A stretch of DNA of 64,000 nucleotides from Syncephalastrum monosporum B8922 (Eukaryota; Mucoromycota; Mucoromycetes; Mucorales; Syncephalastraceae), in assembly GCA_000697355.1 (NCBI GenBank), contig JNEN01001014.1, positions 124,001 through 188,000 on the forward strand, written 5' to 3'. A program made the translations under genes and the position numbers. Below are positions 23,447 through 38,226 of this stretch, piece by piece. How positions within the stretch are numbered: the stretch's first letter is position 1; each line of letters starts with the position of its first letter. Below the pieces are notes generated by a model. It had not been told where the DNA came from and did not search any database. It saw only the letters and a list, made by a program, of their open reading frames with translations.

Positions 23447-26400
23447 TCAGATGGATTGCAGCTGAGAGCCGCAGTCAAGGCACCGCGAGAGCTGATACAG
23501 GATTTTGTCCGTGAGTGAGAGCTGGTCACCCTCGGTTCGACGCCACGCGCCAGGTGCCAGACATTTCGCGTGGCAGGTCAAGCATTGGCGCGTATCTGGT
23601 ACGACCATGGCTCGATTGGTCATACTACAGACGCCTGTTCCAGTATTAGTATATGGAACCAGCTAAGAAAATCAAGTGAGCTATATTCCATACCGTATAT
23701 GTGTCCATTGCTGCAGCTGTAAGTCTTGTATCTAAATTTCAAGAGTAATAACGTGGTTAAGGATGACCAAGTTACAAGTTGTTAGTCAAACGAAACCCCC
23801 CCCCCCAAAAAAAAGGATATATTCTTGACAGATCGGGCATTTTTCAATGTTGAGTTTCTGGGAAGTGTCGACCTCTCGACCGGCGAGACGTTCTTCAGCG
23901 ATGTGAAGCAGTTTCTGTGCATTTTCACTCAGCGATGGGTTTGTGGATGTCGATAAAATAAGCTCGCAGGCACTCTTCAACGTCTGGTCGAGCGACGGGA
24001 TGTTCAGGGGAGACGTGGCGAGCTTATTGCAGAGCACTAGCATGGTTGTCAGATCGTCATCTAAGGCATCACAGTCAGTAGAGGAGCAATTATCCTACAG
24101 GTAGCTCACCATCCAGCGCCGTTATTTCTTCACTCGAGTTTAGAACATAAGAGAGTACGGTAGACGGGCTATGGGCTTGAAGATAGTCACTTGCAGAGGA
24201 CTTGAGTTCTTCCAGGTACTTTTGGGCCTCTTCTGGCAGTTCATAGTACTACTTACGAACTGAGATATTTGTCTCTCTCTTTCTCACGCATACCACTCAT
24301 TGGACTTACCTCAAGTTCAATTTTGACACGTATCGCTACACGAGCCGCATTGGCTGGGATGTCACTGAGCGCCATCCGGGTCAGAGACGTGCTTTGGGAC
24401 GGCCTAGACAAAAGGTCAGCTTATCAGCTTATATCCTGCTTTGTCCCTGGGTTAACTTACTCGGTTCGCTCGATAAGCATAAGATTATCCAAGACACGCA
24501 GCCACTTCAAGATGCCTTCAGTTTCAGTGACGTCGGCTAAGTATTCCAGCGGTTCATGGATGACGCTCCGAATCGGATAAGTGAACACTACGAAGAGGAA
24601 GCGGTATTAGCACACCAACACTTGAGCTCTTTTGAAACGCGGATCATTACGGAAGTCAGGATCCCGAATAGACGCTTCGAGTAATTGACAGAGTTGGTCG
24701 ATAGTGGAAGGATCTTGGCGTGGCGGATGAAGAATGAAAGACAGCCAAGAAACTTCCTTTGCATCACCGCCATAATAGCTGACTGCTCTGGGCTTCAACC
24801 TGTATAAGCGTCAGTGAACTTCTCAGTTATATAGCGTTTTTGAGCACTTGCGTGTAGTTGAGGGCTGTATAGAGACCATAGCGCGGTGCATCTGCGCCCC
24901 AGAGTTCGACCGTTCCGTCGGGCTTGTTCCAAAGCTCACACTCGTCTTGATTTTCTTGCAGGCTCATCCATTTGTTGACAAAGGTATACTTGATTTTGCG
25001 ATTGGTTTGCTCTGTGAGTGTCTGGTTCAGCTCGACGCCTTTGCCAGTTACGGTAAACACGAGAACTTCGCCTTCATACGTGAACGCTCGCAAACACTGT
25101 CCGTTCTCCGTCCAATATGTCGCTGTGAAAAAAGGTTTAGACACGGTATGTGAAGTATCTCGGACTTTACCTGAAAATCCCATGGCACTGTAGTTCGACT
25201 TCGTCTTCTCCCAAGTGGACAGGACCTCGTTACCATTAATTGTAACATCCGATATGTGGAGATGGAGGTTACGTTGTACAGCCACGCGTAAATGATTTTC
25301 GGCCTGTTATGCTGTTAGTACACCGCCGTCATGCATTGATGCTATTTTACCATCGTATAGATAGAGATGCCACTGGAGATCATATGGCTGTCCTGGAACC
25401 ACCTCTCGAGAACGACGACTTCGGCAGATGAGACTGCGGTCGTTCTTTCCAAACTGTTTTCATCCAGTGATACAGTGACCCGCAAGAGACACATTGACCC
25501 GTCTGCACAGGCCGAAATCATGTAAGCTCTGACTAAAAAAGAGAATGAGTCAATATTTTTGAGACTTTAGCCGCGACTCACATGTTTCGCCACATCTGTG
25601 CCAAGTGGACCACTCAATAAGATTGACAAAGGAGGTGTGTGCTTGGATTGAGGCAAGATATTTAATACCAGCCGAATGCGAGTATCTATGGTATGATCAG
25701 ACGAGCGGGCCGGTGCATAGGATAACCTACCCCCAGAGAGTGATCTCGCCTGATTTATGTGAGAGACCTAGTACGGCCGGCATTTCGACCAAGGCATCAG
25801 CGATTATGGCGGGCGACCATTGTGCATCTATGTCTTGAGTAAGTTACATGGATTTGTATATGTACGGGTACATACAGAGCGTATGGAAGCGGTCGATATG
25901 TTGCAGATTCCGGAAGCCTAGTTCTCCTTCCAAGGCATGCTCTTTGATACGTTCCGACATATCAAGGATCTTGCAAAGACATAATTCAGTAAAGTCAATC
26001 ATCTATTTCTATCACTTACCAGATCCCAGCTACCGTTCTGCTCGGATGAAGAAGCGTCGTACAAGCGCACGCGGTGTTTTGTGGTAACCAACGTTAAAAT
26101 GCACCTGAAAAGGAGACACGTTAATGGATACCGGATCCCAGAGGAAGCAGGATAAGGTCGACGTACCCAAATACACGGGAGAGGCCTGTAGGGGACCATG
26201 CGGCGCAGCGGTACTTTTCAGGCATGATGTAGGACGTCTGGACAGGTTTTTCGATCACTAGAGGAGTTAAACAGTCAGGTACCCGCCTTTCGTCTTTGTC
26301 AAGAAAAAATAAGCGGCATACCTGCTTTCTCGCCAAAGACGGGAACGTCTTCAGGATCAGGAGCCTGAATACCAAAGTGCTGATATGTCTCAATGTCATA

Positions 26401-26606
26401 AGTCAGTGACACCAGGGTCGGGATCTGTTCAATCGTATAAGCCAACAGAACAGAACACTATATATTTCAAGCAATTATGGTCGTCTGCGTACAATGATGT
26501 GAATAGTTTCGTCCTTGCACACAACGAGCTGGCCATCCTCGTTCCACTTAACCCCTCCAACCGAGAAATGTCTTGAGGGTAGCTGGATTCCTGGTCGTGC
26601 CTCCAT
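23447..26606 (-). CDS. TFIIIC 90-kDa-type subunit (GTF3C4/Sfc9-like)
   Basis: About 15 exons, roughly 760 residues. The N-terminal half is a WD/beta-propeller typical of the TFIIIC delta subunit: VKWNEDGQLVVCKDETIHII, CAAWSPTGLSRVFGC, LYIDAQWSPAIIADALV, SGEITLWGYSHSAGIKYLAS. The C-terminus is the TFIIIC zinc finger: EKCPICQEFLKFRYKTYSCS, NGHIYGVCSMTNR, RQCLTCHAKC, RCLDCGSQL. TFIIIC binds A and B boxes of tRNA genes and recruits TFIIIB for RNA polymerase III. The two halves of the first zinc finger are split by an AT-AC intron (23745..23820), and another intron (24800..24851) has a GC donor. The start is the MEARPGIQLPS methionine; the frame stays open further upstream without another ATG. Confidence 0.83.
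23745..23820 (-). other. U12-type AT-AC intron
   Basis: On the minus strand the exon ends TGTCAAGAAT and the intron opens ATATCCTTTTTTTT, an exact match to the U12 donor ATATCCTTT. Near the end is TCCTTAAC (U12 branch consensus TTCCTTRAC), with the likely branch A at 23757, 12 nt before the closing AC. The next exon starts TCTTGAAATT. Splicing joins CPICQE to FLKFRYKTYSCSNGHIY in frame and completes the TFIIIC zinc finger. No GT-AG pair does this. Length 76 nt; the interior has a T8-G10 homopolymer. Confidence 0.88.
24800..24851 (-). other. GC-AG intron in the TFIIIC gene
   Basis: The donor is AACTACAC|GCAAGTG and the acceptor TATACAG|GTTGAAG. It is phase 2 and is the only join that links ALNYT to LKPRAVSYYGGDAKEV. 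Length 52 nt. GCAAGT is the consensus for GC donors. Confidence 0.75.
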
Positions 26607-26821
26607 GACGCATAATACTTGGCTATACTGGTGAGTAGAGTGGTAGACTAGCACGCGTTTTAATCTGTTCAATGCGCGTATCACTTTTTCGCTTGTGACT
26701 GCCCCGCTTGATTTGCAGACACGCACATGGCCTTTTGTCTCTTATGCAAAATGACAGAACACACAGGTGCGAATAAGCAATTTACCCCAAAAAGAGAAAG
26801 CGTCTATGTGGATATGTACAG

Positions 26822-29600
<2,779 letters not shown>

Positions 29601-30937
29601 ATGAAATCAGCAAAGCAAGTTGACAGCTTAATGTACCTCGACGACTACATTGATAGTGTGTATTCCCCTTGTTTATATATCCTATCTTATTAACGACCTT
29701 GCCCTTGCTAGCCATTGAGGCGCTTCCATTGGAACTTCAAAGGAACTTCACACTCTTACGCGAATTGGATGGATATGCTCAAGGTACACAGTATATATAT
29801 CACTAATACAAACAGGATTGGCTAACTTGTCAAAATGCGGGCTAGATCTCGTCGAGACAGTAGCCAAAGAATCGATTGAACTCATCAACACCATCCGGGA
29901 GATTGACGCCAATGAACGTATAGACCGCCTGAAACAGTTGGGCGGCTTGCTTACAGAGACTTTAAAACGTGGTGAAGAAAAAGTTGCATTGGCAAAAACT
30001 ACTTTCGATGCGGTATGTCGTGTCTCAAGGAAAAGGAAAAAGGAAAAAGAAACGAAGAAAGGCGAGCGCTTACGCCCAATATATGAACGACATGGATTAG
30101 GTGGAACGCCACTGCAATCGACTGGACGCCGACCTTGTGAAATTCGAAGAAGAAGCACCCTTGGGTCGTGATCGCATCACATCCCAGCCTGGCCTGGCCC
30201 CTTCGGCTCGGTCACTCCTACGGGAAGTACGTGACAAGAACGGACGCACCTACGAGCGAGACAGAAAAGACGACAAGAGAGGTACGTAGACACCCATTCT
30301 TTCTATTCGATATCTGGCAATCTCACCTTGCTGGCATTAGAAGGTGCTCCTGTCAAAAGTAAGTCATCACCGCTCCTTCTTTATAGATATGACTAAACTT
30401 GAGCAGAACGAAGAACCAAGGATGCAGGTTCGCCTCCACCTGGTACGCTGCGGTCACAAGCTTTGAAAGAAGCGCGTTCCTTGAAATCACAGGTCGACAA
30501 AAAGTCGGCTCTTCCTTCTGGTTGGTTTCCATTGTCAGTGTGTCTATATTTCTCTAACATCCTCAAATCACACCATAGGGAAAAAATCGAAAACGTAAGA
30601 TATATATGTGCCTCATTGATGCAGATCATGAACCAATTGCTATAGGACTGTCCCCGCGGATCTCCCTATCGATCCCAACGAGCCACTGTACTGTTATTGC
30701 CAACAAGTCTCTTATGGTGAAATGGTCGCATGCGATAACTCAGACGTAAGTTGGATGAGAATGACTCTGGTTTTGTCTGCTTTTGTACCTGACCTGCCCT
30801 GGCCTGGCCCAACGGCTGGAATTTAGTGTGAGATCGAATGGTTCCACTTGGCATGTGTAGATCTCAAGACTGTACCCAAGGGCAAGTGGTACTGCAATAA
30901 CTGTTACCAGAAGATGAAAGGAAAGCAGAGGAAATAA
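29601..30937 (+). CDS. ING-family PHD-finger protein
   Basis: About nine short exons from ATG 29601 to TAA 30937. The N-terminal ING helix reads LMYLDDYID, then after an intron [20 protein letters not shown], the family hallmark. A coiled-coil and a basic linker ([15 protein letters not shown]) follow. The C-terminus is a PHD finger: [20 protein letters not shown] joined by an intron to [20 protein letters not shown] and WYCNNC, ending KMKGKQRK. All Cys4-His-Cys3 ligands are visible. ING PHD fingers read H3K4me3 and anchor histone acetyltransferase (Yng2/NuA4, Yng1/NuA3) or deacetylase (Pho23/Rpd3L) complexes; which one cannot be told here. Confidence 0.92.
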
Positions 30938-31697
30938 AATTCCCTGGGTTCACTCAGCACGACCCACCTTTCTCATTACTTTAACATATCTTTAAACTGT
31001 ACGGCCCTATCGGCCCTAGTCTATCTTACTCCGGGCTATCTAAGTGCGCTTGTTATGGATAATGGACCTAGCGTGGCCGGTCATTCTCGTGTTTGCATCA
31101 CTTTGAGGGCCCTTCTGGGAATATAAGCGGGGTAAGCCTCTGGCCGTATGTGATTCATGCTCTTTAAAATATGTGCAATTTTATGAGCAGCCAGGCCATC
31201 GCGATGGAAGCAGGGTTGGCGTGACGGGTAGCACTTAACACGTAGTATCGCTTTTCACCGTCTCCAGCTGTTGCCATGTATTCCGTCTTCGCACATTCTC
31301 CCTTCTGTATGCTACCTGGGTATGCCTGGCCCATGTATCAGGTGACGACCAAGATTAACCTAAAGCTCAAGTCCAAGGCGTCAACTAATTGGATTTATCG
31401 TTTCTTAACATACGAAGGGGAATACGATGGCAAATACCTCCATGAACGCTGTCATACATGCGGTGGCCGGGAACACATGGCGCACATGCGTATGCTTCCA
31501 GTTGTGAATAAGAAAGAGAAGAGGGACACTAAGAAGAATCACAACCACATACTGTATTATATGTGACGCTTGCTCACTACTACGTTTACGTAGATTACCA
31601 GTTTTGAGATCTCGGAAGTTCGTATTCTTTGCAAACAGATTGTATTTGAAGAGACATGATATGGAACCGGCTTAGGTAGGAGGGAGTGTGATGGGCA
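30938..31697. other. intergenic; one weak ORF
   Basis: Between the ING gene and the Fanzor-like relic. An ATG-led 96-codon plus-strand frame (31276..31566) reads TNWIYRFLTYEGEYDGKYLH and HTCGGREHMAHM; it has a coding-like middle but no recognised domain, and may belong to the neighbouring relic. Confidence 0.3.
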
Positions 31698-32793
31698 TTA
31701 AGTGAAAAAGGGGAATTTTGCTGCTGGTAAATTCATTGTGTTGGTCAATAAATTTTTCTTTATCGTGTCGTCTTTGTTGAACGGCAGTAATGTTTCGCCA
31801 CCGAACAGCTGACTCGCCCCGGCCAGAGCGATGCACTGGGCGGGTGCCTTGTCATGGCCTTGTGTTCCCATTCCTAACTTCACTAGATCGCAGTTCGGGT
31901 TGACACACCGCGAGACGCCAGGATTGACCTTGCTGTAGCCCTTTTGTCGGTATGTAGTATGGACAATGGGTTGAAGGCAACAGCTGCACGTTTGAGAACT
32001 TCTGTGCTCGTTGGTGATGGTAACAACAACGTGCTTTGCTTCATATTTGCGAAGCTGGCGACCGCCGTATCTGAGGTGACCTTTAATTCGGGAGCCCACG
32101 CCGGTCCCTTTGTTTCCAATAAAACGAATTGGTATGGCCTTTGCATTTGTATGTTCTTTGCAAGCTTTCGTTCCTCTGCGGCAATGCGCTGATATGCGCG
32201 TTTTTTCTTTATCTCTGCCGTGTATTGAAGGGTCGCAGGTCGTGGACTGTTGTAAAACCAACGCAAAAGTGGAGACGCCCCTTTTCGTATCTGATGCAAA
32301 TTATTAACTCATGCCACGGCCAACAATTACATCTGAGCTACATACCTCGTGTACCTGTAGCAATTGATCAATGCCTTTGCAATCAGAGACACTGGCCTCC
32401 AAAGGGGCCTTCTCTGCGGCTGCGGCATATAGATGGAGCTTTTTTGTCGTCTTGATGATCCTCCAATGCTTGAAAACAAATGCCTCGTGAGTCAGGTATT
32501 CGGCTGATGTCTTCAGTGTATGCAATTATGCGGATCCATCCCAGGGACTGTTGATCAATTCTGAAGTGTAATAGGGTCCATCTTCGCTCGGAAGTGAGAG
32601 TGCTGCGAAGACGGATCCCTGCTTGGTTCAGCACTTCATGTCTTTGCAGGGAATCTGCCGTCCAGTTGTCTGCCAGCGGATCCGAGTCGACTGGTGCGAA
32701 CTGACAGAGGAGATAAGCCAAGGGGTGTTCGCCGCCGTTTCTCGTTGGCGCCTGTTGGTAGGCCGGCGACCATCCAGTCCCCCCTCCGCTCAC
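31698..32793 (-). pseudogene. Fanzor/TnpB-like (OrfB zinc-ribbon) nuclease, broken
   Basis: The clearest part, about 32160 down to the stop at 31698, reads RFIGNKGTGVGSRIKGHLRY, HVVVTITNEHRSSQTCSCCL, GVSRCVNPNCDLVK and GHDKAPAQCIALAGASQL. This matches the end of TnpB/Fanzor proteins: RuvC-II Glu in the NEHRSSQTC block, a CxxC...C zinc ribbon, and a RuvC-III Asp where the family has RD. Just upstream, a different frame reads IRKGASPLLRWFYNSPRPAT and KKKRAYQRIAAEERKLAK, and joins across a normal 54-nt intron to KTSAEYLTHEAFVFKHWRII. The two halves are out of frame near 32140 with no splice sites between them. Further pieces reach ~32790. Family members are RNA-guided nucleases of eukaryotic transposons; this copy looks dead. 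Confidence 0.55.
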
Positions 32794-34422
32794 AATTTAT
32801 ATACGTATTGACTCTGTAACTAAAGAAGGACTGGGTTAAGACAGCGGATGATATATTTGGTGAGAAGCATATATAGCAGAAGGAAGCAATAAAAGGCGGG
32901 GTTTCTTTTTATTTGAGGAATGCGGACAAGCACAAAGAAGTAAGGACACGAAGGTCAAAGGACCGATGCGAGTAATGTGAGTAATGTGACTGGCTCGCAT
33001 AAGCCCATTGCGGCCCCTCACTTGGAACCTGGGGGACCTACGTCGGTTTTTTTTAGCAGAACAGCTAGTTGTCTGGGGTGACGCCACTAGGTACATAAGG
33101 TTACCTCAACGCGAATGAGCCGAGTGCTCAATTATCGAGCCTTTGGCTTTGCTTATTCGAGCATAACGAACTATTGCTCTTGTTCATTAAGTTGGCGATT
33201 TCATTATTTTTATTTAACTTTCGTGACCTTTATCTGTTATTACTGTATTCTGTTCTTATTCATATACTGCACCGACCCTATCGCAATGGCCCAGGAGGTA
33301 ATATTGCTCCAAAAGACCGCGACAAGAGAGTGGGAGAACGAAAGGTGTTTGAATAGGTGACGCCGCCGGTGGTCCATCATTATACAGCCACGGCAGGGCG
33401 TCGCCAAAGGGCAAGTCCGCTTTTGCTGTGATACATCCGTTGCTCCACAATGGTCTTCGAACCACTTTTTCAAAAAATAGTCGTGTTTGTAAAATAATCT
33501 TTACTGGTCGCTCTAAAGTGTCCTCAGCAGTGCAGAAGTTAAGCTGTCGTACAATCCCTATATCATTTGTCCTCGAAAAGGATTTTGGTGCCATGAACAG
33601 AAAATTTATCCATAAGGAGTTGCATCAGGCAAGTGCTGTCATACAAATCTACCCAATCGCGATTAAATATTTGGTTCTTGTGTAAGCCTTCCATCCTGAC
33701 GATGAAGCAGAAACGGTCTAGTGCTGTTGCAAGAAAGACAAAAGTCCGTTAGGTGCTCCGTCCTCCGTGAGCTCGGAAATGTAGAAATTGCTTCAAGATG
33801 AGAACACGACTGCCGCGCTTCCGTTCAAGCGAATGTAGAAGCTAAGCATCGAAAAAAATCACCTCTGATCATAACAAAGGAAGGTAGTCAAGTGAAGGAA
33901 CGGGTCAACCAGCACTGACTTGAATTTTCCAGGATGAAGTTGAGGTCCATCAACAAGCAAAAAGGGAGGTAAAAGATGTAGTCGGCACTAAATTTAAAGA
34001 CATACCTTTTGGATTTATTTCGTCTACCATCACCGCCAATAACTAAAAGAGTGGGTATATAATTGTTATGCTACTAGAGAAACCTAAATTTCTAACGATG
34101 TCACCATCTGTACGAAATAAAATTTAGACAGAATATGTATGCGCTGGTATATTTTTCCCGTGATCATTTCAGGGTCCTCATCTCAATTTTTCCACGCTTT
34201 GGACCTATGCTTTGTACATATAAGGCTTTGTACGACGGACGTCCCTGGCTGACATTAGTCAGGCGAATTATGTCTGTCCATTCAGGCCGGAGCATAAAAA
34301 AAAAACGTCTTTGCGTGGAAAAGTTGGACGCAGTCCGAAAAAAAAAAAAAAAGGTGGAAGGCAAGTATAGTTTACAATGCGGACTTACCGTTTGAAATTT
34401 TTCTTTCTTTTCCTTTTCTCCT
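32794..34422. other. intergenic, possible element debris
   Basis: AT-rich with an A-run near 34340. A minus-strand open frame at 33256..33594 has no recognised domain. Nothing is supported as a gene; the 3' part should contain the aminopeptidase promoter. Confidence 0.35.
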
Positions 34423-36326
34423 ATGGAGTTGCCAAAGATTCAATTGCACGCCGAATTGGCAGTATCGAACGCCGCTGCGCAAGGTTATGATGCGGTGGTC
34501 GTCGTGTTTACGGACAAGCAAAAGTTGATTCAGACCGTGCCCGAGGCGCAAGCCTACGTTGACTTGGACAGTGCCTTTGGCGAGGAGGTGCAATTGATTG
34601 TGACGTCGACCAAGCAGCGGGTGGTGGTGGCGCCCACGGGACCCATTGACCGTGATTATGATGATGTCCGTCGCTACCAGGATGCGGCTTTCGCTGCTGG
34701 CCAGCGCTGTATTCAGGCCGGCATTCGCTCGCCTGTGGTACTGTTTGCAGATCCGCCTTCGACGGCGGCCACTTCGGCATGGACGCAACAGGCGGGTGAC
34801 TACAAAAAATATGTCGAAGTCACTATGCTCGGCTTTCTGGAAGCGGTGTTTGAGCCAATTAACGTCCGCGAGCACAAGGAGGTGCCCAACTGGCGCTCCC
34901 TCGGTTTTGTGGCCAGCTTGGAAAACTCGGACAAAGCGCTGCAATTTGTCTACGGTGTGGAAATGGGCCGTCGGCTCGCCAAAGGTAAGGAGTGGAAGGG
35001 TAAGGGAAAGAATGTGTTCCTGAAAAAGGCACCAGATATCGGCTCTCCGGATCCCGAGCGCATGTCGCCCATCCGCATTGCGGAACACCTTCAAGATATC
35101 TTCCGCGATTCACCCACGATCAAGCTGCAGGTCATTGATGACCTGGATGTGATTAAAAAGGAGTATCCCCTGGCACATGCTGTCACGCGAGCAAGCTTAG
35201 CAGGTACACACATATACAAAAAAAGAAGGAAAAGGAAGCATTGTAACAGTTGGTTTCGTGTGTATATAAATCAGTGCCTCGGCATCATCCGCGCATTGTG
35301 CTATTGGAGTACAAGTCACCTGACCAGTCGAAAGTGGAGGAAAAGTAAGTCGTATACAAATACATTCAGACGCTTTTAGGCCCTGTTGACCTTTTTCTAG
35401 CCTCTTCTTCGTTGGTAAGGGTGTCACCTACGACACGGGCGGTGCCGATATCAAATGCAGTGGACACATGCGCGGTAGGAAGATCATGCGAATTAGACAT
35501 TTGAATACGATATTGACAGTCTATGCATACAGACATGTCCCGTGACAAATGCGGTGCTGCCGCGGTGGCTGGTCTGTTCAAGACCCTGGAGCATTTGAAG
35601 CCGGAGCGCGTCAACGTGCGCGCAGGTCTGGCGTTGGTGCGCAACTCGGTGGGATCCGATTCGTACGTGAGCGACGAGATTATCGTGTCGCGCAATGGAA
35701 CGCGAGGTACGTGCGCCCATTTCTATTTTTTATTTTTTCTAGCATCACGATGGCTCACACACAAAAAAAAATTCACTTAAGTGTTGGTCGCCAATACGGA
35801 TGCTGAGGGCCGTATGGTCATGACCGATTTGCTCTGCCAATTCAAGGAAGAGGCTTTGAAGGAGGACAAGCCTGCGCTGCTGTTCACGGTCGCGACCTTG
35901 ACAGGTCATGCCCTTCGCGCGTACGACGGCTACGGCATTGCCCTCGACAATGGTTTTGCGCGCCGGTCCAAGGTGAGCCAGCGCATTTTCGAGGCTGGCC
36001 ATCTGTCGGCCGACCCGTTTGAGATCTCGACGTTCCGCCGCGAGGACGTGGGTGTGGTCCAACCCGGTAGCTCGAGTGAGGATGTGGTGCAAGCAAACGA
36101 CAAGGCAAGCACAATGACGAACCGAGGCCACCAATACCCCGCGGGCTTTATGCTCATTGCGTCCGGCCTGGATAAACACGGCGTGCACTCAGCCAAGCCG
36201 CTCGGATTTACGCATATGGACGTGGCTGGCTCCGCAGAGACGATCGCGAGCAAGAACTGGAGCTTGCCCCGCGTGACGGGCAGTCCGGTGGCAGCATTGA
36301 CGGGCGCATTTTTGATAGATTATTAG
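34423..36326 (+). CDS. M17 leucyl-aminopeptidase family protein
   Basis: About six exons from ATG 34423 to TAG 36326. The C-terminal catalytic domain holds the M17 two-zinc site: FVGKGVTYDTGGADIK (catalytic Lys, metal Asp), SRDKCGAAAVAG, and the signature LVANTDAEGRMVMTDLLC with the Asp, Glu and Arg residues. The extended N-terminal domain and the VPRHHPRIVLLEYKS segment are of the branch seen in nematode W07G4.4-type proteins. These enzymes remove N-terminal residues from peptides in the cytosol. The first intron (34985..35035, GTAAGG...CAG) is 51 nt, a multiple of three, and lacks stop codons. The gene is convergent with the ASXH gene. Confidence 0.9.
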
Positions 36327-36520
36327 ATATAATACCTTGTATTCTGTAGTATAGAAGAAAAAAAAAGAAAGGGTAAATGAAAGGAAGAGAGGAAGAGAGG
36401 AAGAGAGGAAGAGAGACGGTTGACATATGTAAAGGGAAGGAGAGGAAGCGTATAGATAGTCGGGAGGTTAAACAGGCGCGCGCTATTAGGCCATGCAGAA
36501 ACCAAACATTTTGCAGATCA

Positions 36521-38226
36521 TCAGTTGGTTTCTCCAAATCCGTCCTTCCGAATATCAAACAGTCGGCCGAGGTCTTTGCCATCTCTTATCAACCGTATGC
36601 TTTTGAAAGCATTGCCGTTGGGTCGCTTGTCCTTGGTGACCTGACCGTGCTGGTCGAGTATCTTGGTCTCCAGGGCGGTAGGTGTCTCAAAATCTTCAAA
36701 AATCTCGTTGTCGAGCTCTATGGAAATGCCTGTGGCGCCACTAGCCTTAACAACCTGCATGAAGGAAAGAGAAGAAATCAGAATTCTGCAGTCTCCTGCA
36801 TGAGTTACAGCTTTAGGATGGTATGCTTACTGTCATGGATTTGGAAACTACGACCTTGCATGCACTAAAGTTGCGCTTGTAGACAATAACATCGTTCTCT
36901 CGAATCAAGCCTTTGCGACACATGTCCTTTAGCGTAATGTTCTTTGAATCCCTGAATCGATAATAGAATAATAAAAAGAGAACATGCGTCAGCGTTTCCA
37001 GTCAATGTTCTCCTTAAAAGATTCCACCCTAATTTTCAGGGTGTTTATTTACCCTGCAACATTATGTGCCTTGTCTCGATCATTGAGTTCACCCCAGTAC
37101 GCCTCAAAAGCCTCGTCCTGCGCAAGCATGCATGAAAATCAGTGATTCTGCATCATCATGTTCAGTAAATAGTGATGGCATACTTTAAAAGAGTCATTCC
37201 GCTGAGGTTGGGGTGGGTGCTGCTGGAGTGGCGTGGTAGGCGTCACGGCAGATGAGGCTGGGCTAAGCTCTCCATTCGCGAGCATCAGCTGCCACTCGTC
37301 CAGGCTGTGATAGAAGATGGGGTTTTGGTTTCTGGAGAAGAAGGAGGGCGGAATAGTCTGAGTGTCGCCAGTGCTGCTAGAACTCGTAGTGGAGATGGGC
37401 ATGCCATGTTGCTGTTGTGGATGTCCTGGAAAAGGATGATGTTGTTGCTGAGGTGATAATGACCTTGCCTCTGCTCCCGTTGGTGCTTGTGCTACTCCTC
37501 CTCCTCCTACTCCTACTCCTCCAACTCCTCCTAGGACTCCTGCTGAGGGTGTTGCTGTAGCTTGCATGGTGTCCACCTGTGGCAGTAGACGGGCCAACTC
37601 GTCTTGTTCGTTTGGCGGCAAAAGTTGGAAGGCCGAATATTCGAATATAGACTATAGGTAGCGCATTAACATCTTTCTCTTCCAAACCTTCCCTCCCTTC
37701 TCTCTGTTTCTTCTCTCTATCTCTATCTCTGTGTTTATCGCTATCACTTTTCTTCTTCCGTGGTATTCCAATTAGTTTTACCCTTATTCCCTTCACTCTC
37801 TGTTTCTTTCAACATGTCCGTATACACGCGTAGATAGCATGGTTGAACTGCTAACCCTTTTCCCTTTCGTTTCATGCGTGTGTAACAAATGACACAGAGA
37901 GAAAAAGAGGGAAAAAAATGAAAGCGCGTTACCTCAAGAGGAGCATTCGCTAATAAGCTGGAAGGGTCGGAGCACATGTAGTCGACGGACCATGGGTCGT
38001 ATTTTAGCTTCTTGTAAGGATGGCTATCAAGAGCGCGGACATGGCTGCTCATAGGGTGGTGGGTATGGTGGTGGGTATTATGGTTGTGGTGGTGGTCGAT
38101 TGACATGTCGTTCGGTGACCGAATCATGAGCTGACTGGCTTCCATTGCCATGTCGTCTTCTGACTGGGTCGAGTCGAGGCTGACATGAGGAGGTAAGAGT
38201 AGGTTGTCATTGTTATAGAGAGTCAT
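36521..38226 (-). CDS. ASXH/DEUBAD protein with RAMA-like C-terminal domain
   Basis: About five exons from ATG 38226 to a stop at 36521. After a His/Asn-rich N-terminus, exon 1 has WSVDYMCSDPSSLLANAPLE and exon 2 IFEYSAFQLLPPNEQDELAR plus LLPQVD; with NPIFYHSLDEWQLMLANGEL this forms an ASXH (DEUBAD) domain as in Asx/ASXL, which activates the BAP1-type H2A deubiquitinase. A Gly/Gln/Pro-rich insert interrupts it. The C-terminus reads NITLKDMCRKGLIRENDVIV, then ETPTALETKILDQ and NAFKSIRLIRDGKDLGRLFD, the layout of a RAMA domain, linked to restriction and adenine-methylase systems and proposed to read modified DNA. The ASXH call is firm, the RAMA call tentative. Confidence 0.72.
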
